The notes beneath the pieces were generated by a model. That model was not told the DNA's origin, did no database searches, and saw only the letters and a program-made list of their open reading frames with translations. DNA of 15,197 nt from Candidatus Buchananbacteria bacterium RIFCSPLOWO2_02_FULL_46_11b (GTDB lineage: Bacteria; Patescibacteriota; Patescibacteriia; Buchananbacterales; UBA6539). The position numbers and the translations under genes are program-made. Shown here in pieces: positions 1 to 4,668 of this stretch (its first letter is position 1; the number at the start of each line of letters is the position of its first letter). The stretch is from assembly GCA_001817615.1 (NCBI GenBank), contig MHIR01000051.1, positions 1,786 to 16,982 of the forward strand, in the 5' to 3' direction.

Positions 1-136
1 AGGTTTCGCCTTTGTCAAAAGATTTAAAAACTCCGGCCACGACCGGCCCGCCGCCGCCGCCGAGCTGAAAAACGCAGCCAGCGGACAGAAGCCCGACTAA
101 AATCAGCAAGCTAAAAATTTTTGTTTTCCGGGGCAT
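1..136 (-). CDS. Lipoprotein with Asp-box motif, 5' part only (runs off window)
   Basis: The first 45 codons of a minus-strand gene are present, starting at ATG 136; the rest lies beyond base 1. The protein opens with basic residues (MPRKTK), then a hydrophobic stretch (residues 7-17) ending LLSAGC with Cys21. This fits a type II (lipoprotein) signal peptide, although Ser rather than Leu stands at -3. A glycine-rich linker follows, then GVFKSFDKGET at the cut edge. S-x-D-x-G-x-T is the start of an Asp-box (BNR/sialidase-type beta-propeller repeat), so the full protein is probably an extracytoplasmic propeller of the YCF48/BNR-like kind, often seen as a lipoprotein in Patescibacteria (recalled, not searched). 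No Shine-Dalgarno precedes the ATG. The family call rests on one motif and is tentative. Confidence 0.6.
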   Translation of the reverse strand, partial: MPRKTKIFSLLILVGLLSAGCVFQLGGGGGPVVAGVFKSFDKGET

Positions 137-156
137 AAATTTTAGAATTAATTAAT

Positions 157-186
157 GAATTACAAATTAAAAATTTCGAGCGTCAA
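157..186 (-). promoter_or_regulatory. Candidate promoter of the lipoprotein gene
   Basis: On the minus strand TTGACG (186-181) is followed after 18 bases by TAATTC (162-157), about 20 bases before the lipoprotein ATG. The -35 is good and the -10 weak. The surrounding 137-300 stretch is very AT-rich and holds no gene, so chance matches are likely. Confidence 0.3.
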
Positions 187-233
187 ATCCGTGAAAATTA
201 CAAACACTTAATTTCACGTTTTGAATTTATAAT

Positions 234-252
234 TTTAGACCGTTGAATAATT
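234..252. repeat. 19-bp exact repeat, copy 1 (second copy 4361-4379)
   Basis: The 19-base string TTTAGACCGTTGAATAATT occurs identically here and at 4361-4379, in two unrelated intergenic regions 4.1 kb apart. It has no coding role in either place and looks like part of a dispersed intergenic repeat. Confidence 0.6.
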
Positions 253-301
253 AACTTTTTGTGATTTGAAATTTTAACATTAAATTTATATAATCCCTTC
301 A

Positions 302-323
302 CCCTGCGGTCTCTGCCGCAGGG
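302..323 (+). repeat. Left-end hairpin of the IS200-like element
   Basis: CCCTGCGG (302-309), loop TCTCTG, CCGCAGGG (316-323). The same stem recurs at the right end (854-875) with one loop base changed, in the same orientation, as expected for transposase-recognised end hairpins. Confidence 0.75.
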
Positions 324-340
324 CACCACTTAAGGGGGTT

Positions 341-360
341 GTAGGGGGATATCCCCCTAC
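341..360 (+). repeat. Perfect 20-bp palindrome upstream of transposase
   Basis: GTAGGGGGAT followed directly by ATCCCCCTAC, perfectly self-complementary over 20 bases. It sits between the left-end hairpin and the hairpin at 360-378, so three foldback structures occur in under 80 bases. Confidence 0.7.
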
Positions 361-378
361 AATGCGCGAAGCGCATTG
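360..378 (+). repeat. Hairpin with GAA triloop just upstream of the transposase promoter
   Basis: CAATGCGC (360-367), GAA, GCGCATTG (371-378): an 8-bp perfect stem with a 3-base loop, ending five bases before the extended -10. It could be a transposase binding site that overlaps and autoregulates the promoter (inference). Confidence 0.65.
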
Positions 379-382
379 ATGG

Positions 383-391
383 TGGTATAAT
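383..391 (+). promoter_or_regulatory. Extended -10 promoter of the transposase, predicted leaderless
   Basis: TGG-TATAAT (383-391) is a perfect extended -10. There is no convincing -35, since that position falls in the hairpin. Only six bases separate the -10 from the ATG at 398, so transcription would start at or next to the start codon. No room exists for a Shine-Dalgarno. Confidence 0.65.
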
Positions 392-397
392 AGAAAC

Positions 398-847
398 ATG
401 GTGAATACTAATAAGGATATTTGGTATTGGTATCACAATGTTTCAGAATGCCACTATCATATCCAGCTAACAATCAAGTACAGAAAATCGTTGTTTGATG
501 AAAAGCACGAAAAGGCGATTATGGACAGTTTGTCAGGCATTAAAGAGCGATATGCCATTGAATTAAGCCATGTGGGTTTTGATAAAAATCATGTTCATTT
601 TCTCGTAAGATTCTTACCCAAGTATTCAGGCGGGAGCGTCATTAGAGTCATCAAGAGTATATCCGCCAAAGCTATTTTTTCTAGGTTTCCAGAAATAAAA
701 AGAGAGTTGTGGGGCGGCGAGTTTTGGACGGACGGTTATTATATTGCCACGGTGAGCGGCAGGGGCACTAAAAAGATTATTGAAAATTATATCAAACAAC
801 AAGGTCGAGAACAGGATGTTAATCAGCTGCGGCTCTTTGAGCTGTAG
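398..847 (+). CDS. tnpA: IS200/IS605-family Y1 (HUH) transposase TnpA
   Basis: This 149-residue protein has the size and motif order of an IS200-type single-strand transposase. The HUH metal-binding motif is H65-V66-H67 in NHVHFLV. The catalytic tyrosine is most likely Y131 in ENYIKQQ, with Q135 after it. The block EFWTDGYYIATV (108-119) is the usual conserved stretch ahead of the catalytic helix, and K86 lies in the central helix. Such enzymes cut and rejoin single-stranded DNA at hairpin-flanked ends through a 5'-phosphotyrosine link, and matching hairpins flank the gene. The frame is intact and all catalytic residues are present, so the element may be active. The ATG at 398 lies six bases after a perfect extended -10. 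IS200 proper and REP-associated transposases cannot be separated firmly here. Confidence 0.9.
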   Translation: MVNTNKDIWYWYHNVSECHYHIQLTIKYRKSLFDEKHEKAIMDSLSGIKERYAIELSHVGFDKNHVHFLVRFLPKYSGGSVIRVIKSISAKAIFSRFPEIKRELWGGEFWTDGYYIATVSGRGTKKIIENYIKQQGREQDVNQLRLFEL

Positions 848-853
848 GATACG

Positions 854-875
854 CCCTGCGGTCTTTGCCGCAGGG
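854..875 (+). repeat. Right-end hairpin of the IS200-like element
   Basis: CCCTGCGG (854-861), loop TCTTTG, CCGCAGGG (868-875), seven bases after the transposase stop codon. Identical stem to the hairpin at 302-323. Confidence 0.75.
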
Positions 876-905
876 TAGTTAACAAAAAAATAAATATTAT
901 TTAAT

Positions 906-1928
906 CTAAAAAATAAGGGCTAAATTCTCTAAAACTAATTTCGGGTTGACGTTGCCGGCCAAATATTTCTGGGAAGCTTCCAGCGCCGCCAAAATCCGCA
1001 TCAGCTTTTGCCCCGAAAAATCGCGGGCGATTTCTTCCAGCTCGGCTGATAAATTAAGATTGCTTACGGCCTGGGGCGCGCCGGCTTTTATCAAAAGCAA
1101 ATCCCGCAAAACCCGGCGCCAGACGGCCAAAATCGCTTTGGCCGCTTCCGCGTCCGCCAAACCGCCGGCCAGCTTGAAACGGCCGGCAATATTGCCCCGC
1201 AAAAACGTCAAAAACTGTTTAACCTCGTCTTCAAACGTCAGATACGTCTGCGGGCTGTTTAAATAGGTCAAAGCCAGGCCCGGCCGGCCGGCCGCCAGGG
1301 CCGCCAGCAGTTTGGCTTTCTTGCGCTCAACTTTCAGGGTTAATAAATGGTCAAAAATTTCCTGATTGGCCGCCGGCAGGAATTTCAACGTCTGGCAGCG
1401 CGAAACAATCGTCTTGGGCAAAAACGCGGTATTCTCCGCCAAAAGAATAATGACGGTGTTTTTTGTCGGCTCTTCCAAAGTTTTTAAAAGCGAATTGGCC
1501 GCGTCTTGGCTTAAAGTCTCGGCCTCGTCAATCACCGCGATTTTAAAAGAATTCAAAAATGAACAGAGGTTGAGCTTGTTTTGCAATTCCCGGATTTGGT
1601 CAATGCCGATATTTTTTTTCCGCTTCTCGCTTTTCTCGCTTACTTCGCGCTTCAGCCAATAGACATCCGGATGAACTTGATTTTTCAATTGCCGGCAGCA
1701 CTCGCAAACGCCGCAAGGCACCAATTCACCGTCTTTTTTATGAAAGCTTTTGCAGACCAGGGAATTAACTAAAATTTCAGCCAAAAAACGTTTGCCTAAA
1801 TGAGCCGGTCCGGCAAACAAATAAGCCTGGGCGATATTGCCGGCTTCCAGGCAATGCTTCAGATATTTGACAATCCCCCGATGGCCGACAATCGGCCAGT
1901 TAAAACGGCTTTTTGGCGTTATAGACAT
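906..1928 (-). CDS. holB: DNA polymerase III subunit delta'
   Basis: A clamp-loader AAA+ protein of 340 residues, the normal delta' length. It opens with a box-II-like segment (WPIVGHRGIVKYL), then a P-loop GPAHLGKR (40-47) in which Arg replaces the usual Ser/Thr, in line with delta' being a poor or inactive ATPase in many bacteria. A zinc-binding cluster follows (C59, C72, C75, C78), then a Walker-B-like VIDEAE (132-137), the segment DAANSLLKTLEEP (142-154) and the SRC sensor motif (176-178). The C-terminal collar domain is helical. With delta and tau/gamma it loads the sliding clamp at replication forks. It starts at ATG 1928 without a Shine-Dalgarno, six bases from a -10. Its stop is 31 bases from the IS200-like right hairpin, and no clear terminator separates them. 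Confidence 0.93.
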   Translation of the reverse strand: MSITPKSRFNWPIVGHRGIVKYLKHCLEAGNIAQAYLFAGPAHLGKRFLAEILVNSLVCKSFHKKDGELVPCGVCECCRQLKNQVHPDVYWLKREVSEKSEKRKKNIGIDQIRELQNKLNLCSFLNSFKIAVIDEAETLSQDAANSLLKTLEEPTKNTVIILLAENTAFLPKTIVSRCQTLKFLPAANQEIFDHLLTLKVERKKAKLLAALAAGRPGLALTYLNSPQTYLTFEDEVKQFLTFLRGNIAGRFKLAGGLADAEAAKAILAVWRRVLRDLLLIKAGAPQAVSNLNLSAELEEIARDFSGQKLMRILAALEASQKYLAGNVNPKLVLENLALIF

Positions 1929-1934
1929 AACTAT

Positions 1935-1962
1935 ATTTTAACATAAAATAGAATTTTTACAA
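1935..1962 (-). promoter_or_regulatory. holB promoter, predicted leaderless
   Basis: Minus strand TTGTAA (1962-1957), 16-base spacer, TAAAAT (1940-1935) preceded by TGT, an extended -10. Six bases separate the -10 from the holB ATG, the same distance as at the transposase, which predicts transcription starting at the start codon. Confidence 0.65.
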
Positions 1963-2003
1963 GGCCTGAAAATAACTAAAAAATAAATCAAGCAAGCAAA
2001 CCC

Positions 2004-2037
2004 TGGCCGCATTTTGTATAACTGCGGGCAGGCTGGC
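2004..2037. repeat. Dispersed GC-rich repeat, copy 1 (related copy 4603-4637)
   Basis: The stretch from TGGCCGC to GCGGGCAGGCTGGC matches 4603-4637 nearly base for base, differing by one single-base gap and a few substitutions. Internally GCCGCA can pair with TGCGG. A shorter relative (CAGGCTGGC) is at 9770-9778. It lies between holB and the terminator of the next gene. Confidence 0.6.
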
Positions 2038-2064
2038 AAGTAAATCAAGCCGCTTGATTTACTT
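2038..2064. repeat. 12-bp perfect inverted repeat of the AAGTAAATYAAG family
   Basis: AAGTAAATCAAG (2038-2049), CCG, CTTGATTTACTT (2053-2064). Close relatives occur at 11185-11217 and 11722-11757, always between genes. It directly follows, in the reading direction of the paralogue gene, the terminator at 2066-2101. Confidence 0.6.
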
Positions 2065-2065
2065 T

Positions 2066-2101
2066 AAAAAAAACGTTCCAGCCAAATTGGTCGAAACGTT
2101 T
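2066..2101 (-). terminator. Rho-independent terminator of paralogue A
   Basis: On the minus strand AAACGTT (2101-2095) pairs with AACGTTT (2077-2071), with CCAA/TTGG inside the loop, and a run of T follows (2073-2066). It begins 21 bases after the stop codon of the gene at 2122-2602. Confidence 0.7.
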
Positions 2102-2121
2102 AAATAACCGAAAGAACCGCT

Positions 2122-2602
2122 TTACCGCTCCTCCTTGAGCTGCTTGGAAATCTCCGCCAAAAGAAGTCTGGCAATGTCAGAATGGCGCTGCCTGACAACG
2201 GCAATTAAATCCGTTTCCAGCCGGCTGAAATCAGCGCTGAATTCCATAATGAAATCACCGGCTACGCGGCTGATTTCCTCCGTTCGCTTGGCCGCCGAAA
2301 GCTTAGGCCAGCGCAGGTGCCAGAACCGGCTCAAAGCCTTGAACAGAAATTTAAGATCAAAATTCCAAATATTGCTGTTCAGCCTGGCCAGGCCGGTTTC
2401 GTCAACCAGCCGCAGCTGCCTTAAAAGCCTTACCGCTTCGCGATAATCGTTTGTCCGGCTAATCCGTAAAAGCTGCCGGCTTTCATCGGTCAATGCCGAC
2501 AATGCCTTATCGGCTTCTATCTGCTGATGCCGCCAGACTTCCGTTATTACAGCCAGCGATAACGCCGCAAACCCCCCCAATCGCCAAAACCATAAATGCC
2601 AT
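2122..2602 (-). CDS. Single-pass membrane protein, paralogue A (frameshifted at a G7 run)
   Basis: I do not recognise a family. The best start is ATG 2602, seven bases after GGAG (2613-2610), but that frame is broken at seven consecutive G (minus strand, 2578-2572). Removing one G joins the ATG frame to the long downstream frame and gives a 159-residue protein. Its N-terminus (MAFMVLAIGGFAALSLAVIT, then positively charged) is a transmembrane helix like those of the two upstream paralogues. The body is helical and polar, with the family motif RFWHLRWPKLS at residues 92-102 followed by AAKRTEEIS. Predicted topology is N-out with a cytoplasmic domain. The TTG at 2580 would give a truncated membrane segment and has no ribosome-binding site. 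The shift may be a sequencing error, phase variation, slippage or decay. Confidence 0.7.
2572..2578 (-). other. Homopolymer G7 at the frameshift of paralogue A
   Basis: Seven C on the + strand (seven G in the mRNA) mark the exact point where the initiating ATG frame and the conserved body frame separate. Six G would restore one continuous gene. Confidence 0.8.
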
Positions 2603-2667
2603 TTTTTCTCTCCTTTGCCGCTTTAATTGAATATTGGGAAAACTGCGCGAGTTTTTTCTCTATCTTC

Positions 2668-2696
2668 CTTTTAGCATACTTTGCCGCGGTTGTCAA
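2668..2696 (-). promoter_or_regulatory. Promoter of paralogue A
   Basis: Minus strand TTGACA (2696-2691), 17-base spacer, TAAAAG (2673-2668) preceded by TGC, an extended -10. The spacer ACCGCGGCAAAGTATGC differs by one base from that of paralogue B, so the promoters were duplicated with the genes. The leader is about 60 bases. Confidence 0.8.
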
Positions 2697-2715
2697 TGAT
2701 TTGTAATCAATAAAA

Positions 2716-2780
2716 CAATAAAGCCATAAAACAATAAAACAAATCTTAAGTTTTTGTTTTATTGTTTTATGGCTTTATTG
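2716..2780. repeat. 28-bp perfect inverted repeat between paralogues A and B
   Basis: The arms 2716-2743 and 2753-2780 are perfectly complementary over 28 bases around a 9-base loop. They are built from CAATAAA, GCCATAAAA and similar AT-rich words. A decayed or interrupted version with the same outer sequence lies between paralogues B and C (3528-3591). It sits between the terminator of B and the promoter of A. Confidence 0.8.
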
Positions 2781-2782
2781 AT

Positions 2783-2816
2783 AAAAAAAGCGTCCCGGCC
2801 GAATAGCCGAAACGCT
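2783..2816 (-). terminator. Rho-independent terminator of paralogue B
   Basis: Minus strand stem AGCGT (2816-2812) plus CGGC, pairing with GCCG and ACGCT, followed by seven T (2789-2783). It starts 20 bases after the stop codon at 2837. Same design as the terminator at 3593-3627. Confidence 0.85.
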
Positions 2817-2836
2817 GAATTTGAGAATCAGACCAG

Positions 2837-3415
2837 CTAGGCCTGTTTTTTTACGGGAAAGGGCAAGATTTCTTCAGCCAGCTTCTGCCGCCGCTCTTCG
2901 GCCTGGGCCAGAATCTCGGCCTCCATCGCCTCGGCAATATCCGTCTGGCATTTCTGCCTGATAGCGGCAATCAATTCCTCAAGTTTTTTGGGATCAAGGC
3001 CAAAATTATTAATTAAGCCTTTGGCCGCCAAACTGATTTCCTCGCCGCATTTGGCTCGGGAGAGATTCGGCCAGCGCCAAGCCCAGAACCGATCCGCTAT
3101 TTCCATTAATCGGTTAACGTCAAATTTTTCGCCGGCGCCGCGAGGAAAAACCATCTGGCTGTTTCCATTGGCCAGGCCTAAAAGCTTCAGGGCGCTGACC
3201 ATAGTGTAATAATCGCAGTCTTTATCGGCTAAAACGGCAAGCAATTCCTGCTGGCTGGTCGTTCTGGTCAAAACCGCTTTCTTTTTACTCCGGTGAAGCT
3301 TCGGCTCAACCTGATCCTTTCGGTTTTTCGGCCGGCGGTATTCAGCCAGGCCCAATGCCGCCAAGATTACAAAGGTAATACCTCCAATCAAACCAATAAA
3401 CCACGTCATTTCCAT
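2837..3415 (-). CDS. Single-pass membrane protein, paralogue B (intact)
   Basis: Unrecognised family. The start at ATG 3415 is set by AGGAGG eight bases upstream; the frame stays open further upstream, but that stretch contains the promoter. The 192-residue product begins with a transmembrane helix (residues 4-24) followed by EYRRPKNRK, predicting N-out, C-in topology. The cytoplasmic part is mostly helical and charged. It carries RFWAWRWPNLSRAKCGEEIS (109-128), aligning with RFWHLRWPKLSAAKRTEEIS of paralogue A, and IAAIRQKCQTDIAEAMEAEI aligns with IAVVRQRHSDIARLLLAEI. The C-terminus is longer than in A, a Glu/Lys/Gln-rich helix ending PFPVKKQA. The gene is flanked by its own promoter and terminator. 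A small membrane sensor, scaffold or inhibitor is possible but not shown by the sequence. Confidence 0.8.
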   Translation of the reverse strand: MEMTWFIGLIGGITFVILAALGLAEYRRPKNRKDQVEPKLHRSKKKAVLTRTTSQQELLAVLADKDCDYYTMVSALKLLGLANGNSQMVFPRGAGEKFDVNRLMEIADRFWAWRWPNLSRAKCGEEISLAAKGLINNFGLDPKKLEELIAAIRQKCQTDIAEAMEAEILAQAEERRQKLAEEILPFPVKKQA

Positions 3416-3476
3416 TTCTCCGCCCTCCTGATTCCTATTGTTAAACGATAAACTGCGCCAGTGCCTCCTGCTTTTA

Positions 3477-3505
3477 TTTTTAGCATATTTTGCCGCGGTT
3501 GTCAA
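3477..3505 (-). promoter_or_regulatory. Promoter of paralogue B
   Basis: Minus strand TTGACA (3505-3500), 17-base spacer, TAAAAA (3482-3477) preceded by TGC. Nearly identical to the promoter of A across -35 and spacer. The predicted leader is about 55 bases and carries AGGAGG. Confidence 0.8.
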
Positions 3506-3527
3506 TTGGTTAATCGGGACAATAAAA

Positions 3528-3591
3528 CAATAAAGCCATAAAACAATGTACAGACGCGGCGGCGGCGCGTCTCTACATTTTTGCTTTATTG
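3528..3591. repeat. Interrupted inverted repeat with nested GTAGAGACGCG-type palindrome
   Basis: Outer arms CAATAAAGC (3528-3536) and GCTTTATTG (3583-3591) match those of the 2716-2780 repeat. The core differs: AATGTACAGACGCG (3545-3558) pairs, with one mismatch, with CGCGTCTCTACATT (3566-3579) around GCGGCGG. The core resembles small dispersed GTAGAGACG-palindromes known from other bacteria (recalled), so it may be an insertion into the older repeat. Confidence 0.6.
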
Positions 3592-3592
3592 A

Positions 3593-3627
3593 TAAAAAAA
3601 GCGTCCAACCGGTCCAGGTTAGACGCT
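3593..3627 (-). terminator. Rho-independent terminator of paralogue C
   Basis: Minus strand AGCGTC (3627-3622), A, AACC (3620-3617), loop, then GGTT (3610-3607), G, GACGCT (3605-3600), and a T run to 3594. It follows the stop at 3645 by 17 bases. Confidence 0.85.
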
Positions 3628-3644
3628 CTAAAAATCGCCAAAAA

Positions 3645-4178
3645 TCATCTGCTGATTGCCTCCTCAAAAATCCGGCCCTCAATTTCTTGCCGCGCCCTTT
3701 CGGCCGGGGTCAAATATTCAAGCCGGCGGACCGCGATTTTGATTGGTTCGCCGAAGCGGCAATATTCGCAAAGAGCGTCAAGGATGCCATTAAGCGCTTC
3801 TTTATTTTTGTATTCGGCCGCCAGCTGGCGGGCCGCGGCCGCGGTTTCCTCGGTCAATTCTATTCCCGATAATCCGGGCCAGCACCACCAGCAGTAGCGC
3901 GCCAGCAAGACAACCAATAAATTTGGCGTCAGCCGCTGGGACGCGGTCTTTAAAGTCAGTTCGTTATCCGAGCCAACCAGCCGGAGGTCTTTTAAGGCCG
4001 CCAAATACGAATTCTTGCTTTTTGCCAGCAAAGCCGCGGCTACTTTCTCGGCCAGCCAGATGCCCCGGGGGTAATCTTCCAGGGGCAATTCAGCCATTTT
4101 TCGGCCGGAATAATTGATTGCCCTTAAATAGCTGATCGTGCCAGCCACCATCAAAAACAACAGAATAGCTCCCATCAT
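3645..4178 (-). CDS. Single-pass membrane protein, paralogue C (intact, most divergent)
   Basis: Unrecognised family, the most distant of the three tandem copies. ATG codons occur at 4184, 4178 and 4175. AGGAGG (4192-4187) is eight bases from 4178 but only two from 4184, so 4178 is preferred (177 residues; 179 from 4184). A transmembrane helix (MGAILLFLMVAGTISYL) opens the protein, followed by basic residues. The shared core is RYCWWCWPGLSGIELTEE, aligning with RFWHLRWPKLSAAKRTEE of A; upstream YLAALKDLRLVGSDNEL aligns with EAVRLLRQLRLVDETGL. The C-terminus is helical, with YLTPAERARQEIEGRIFEEA. Two Cys replace Trp and Arg inside the aromatic core. The gene has its own promoter, Shine-Dalgarno and terminator. 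Function unknown. Confidence 0.78.
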   Translation of the reverse strand: MMGAILLFLMVAGTISYLRAINYSGRKMAELPLEDYPRGIWLAEKVAAALLAKSKNSYLAALKDLRLVGSDNELTLKTASQRLTPNLLVVLLARYCWWCWPGLSGIELTEETAAAARQLAAEYKNKEALNGILDALCEYCRFGEPIKIAVRRLEYLTPAERARQEIEGRIFEEAISR

Positions 4179-4206
4179 GGCCATTCCCTCCTTAACTTGT
4201 TTAAAA

Positions 4207-4232
4207 CCTGTTTACACTACCTGTTTACACTA
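4207..4232. repeat. Tandem 13-bp duplication in the leader of paralogue C
   Basis: CCTGTTTACACTA occurs twice head to tail (4207-4219, 4220-4232), followed by a third partial CCTG. It lies between the promoter and the ribosome-binding site of paralogue C. Confidence 0.7.
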
Positions 4233-4274
4233 CCTGCCTGCTATTCAATTAAACCATTAACTTCATGATATATC

Positions 4275-4303
4275 TTTTTATCATATCTGGCGATTTTTGT
4301 CAA
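4275..4303 (-). promoter_or_regulatory. Promoter of paralogue C
   Basis: Minus strand TTGACA (4303-4298), 17-base spacer, TAAAAA (4280-4275) preceded by TGA. It has the same layout as the A and B promoters but a different spacer sequence. The leader is about 90 bases. Confidence 0.75.
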
Positions 4304-4322
4304 GAGGGAGGTTATGACAAGA

Positions 4323-4360
4323 TTAGGTATTAGGTATTAGGTTGTTAGGTTGTTAGGATA
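4323..4360. repeat. Short tandem TTAGGT(A/TG) repeats
   Basis: Five units: TTAGGTA twice, TTAGGTTG twice, TTAGGATA. The reverse complement CTAACAACCT recurs at 4568-4577 and 4648-4657, so the region 4320-4660 is bracketed by related inverted sequences. Confidence 0.65.
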
Positions 4361-4379
4361 TTTAGACCGTTGAATAATT
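4361..4379. repeat. 19-bp exact repeat, copy 2 (first copy 234-252)
   Basis: Identical to 234-252. Directly follows the TTAGGT tandem units. Confidence 0.6.
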
Positions 4380-4395
4380 CAAGTTATCTGCGTCT

Positions 4396-4426
4396 ACCCC
4401 GTTAGAAATTTATTTCTAAACGGGGT
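4396..4426. repeat. Palindromic intergenic element with ACCCCGTTAGAAAT arms
   Basis: ACCCCGTTAGAAAT (4396-4409) pairs with ATTTCTAAACGGGGT (4412-4426) with one bulged base and a two-base gap between the arms. No T run follows on either strand, so it is more like a dispersed palindrome than a terminator. The 4185-4668 gap has no gene: it holds this, the paralogue C promoter, tandem repeats, a terminator and a GC-rich repeat. Confidence 0.6.
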
Positions 4427-4522
4427 TAATCCGCTTCTATATCTCTAAATTAAGCCAAACATGAAATCAATTCAAGCTGCTTAAAACAATTAATCAACGC
4501 TCTCATATTAGGTTTTGGACAT

Positions 4523-4547
4523 AAAAAAACGCCTTAAATTCGGCGTT
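4523..4547 (-). terminator. Terminator of the beta-helix/yidC/SPFH operon
   Basis: Minus strand AACGCC (4547-4542), loop GAATTTAA, GGCGTT (4533-4528), then a T run to 4523. It lies about 120 bases after the stop of the last gene of the operon (4669). Confidence 0.7.
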
Positions 4548-4578
4548 AATTATTTAATAATCTAATGGCTAACAACCT

Positions 4579-4637
4579 CCGCCAAAGGCGGATCCGCCTC
4601 CATGGCCGGCACTTTGCTTAACCGCGGGCAGGCTGGC
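4579..4637. repeat. Dispersed GC-rich palindromic repeat, copy 2
   Basis: CCGCC-aaa-GGCGG type hairpin (4580-4592) followed by ATCCGCCTCCATGGCCGG (4592-4609) and GCGGGCAGGCTGGC (4624-4637). The first module recurs at 9751-9768 with one change; 4603-4637 recurs at 2004-2037. A composite dispersed repeat. Confidence 0.65.
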
Positions 4638-4668
4638 GAATAGCTACCTAACAACCTGTCTTTGATAA

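Larger units (their letters stand above)
302..875 (+). mobile_element. IS200-like (Y1 transposase) element bounded by matching hairpins
   Basis: A single transposase gene (398-847) is bracketed by two hairpins with identical 8-bp stems, CCCTGCGG/CCGCAGGG, at 302-323 (loop TCTCTG) and 854-875 (loop TCTTTG). IS200/IS605 and REP-associated Y1 transposases recognise subterminal single-stranded hairpins, so these are the expected end structures. Two more hairpins (341-360, 360-378) lie between the left end and the gene. No tnpB accompanies it. The exact cleavage sites are not determinable here; the given limits are the outer edges of the hairpins. The element lies between the lipoprotein gene and holB and disrupts neither. 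Confidence 0.75.

Noticed and set aside
302..386. Integron attC site
   Set aside because: The hairpins lack paired R/L boxes with a conserved GTT core, there is no integrase, and a matching hairpin lies at the far end of a Y1 transposase gene.
2122..2580. TTG 2580 as natural start of paralogue A
   Set aside because: No ribosome-binding site, and it cuts the transmembrane helix. ATG 2602 has a good one and matches the paralogues once one G is removed.
3416..3682. N-terminal extension of paralogue B by 89 codons
   Set aside because: The frame is open, but the stretch contains the terminator of paralogue C, an inverted repeat and the B promoter. AGGAGG sits eight bases before ATG 3415.
4323..4360. 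Telomere-like repeat or CRISPR array
   Set aside because: Only five imperfect 7-8 base units with no spacers and no cas genes; a simple short tandem repeat.
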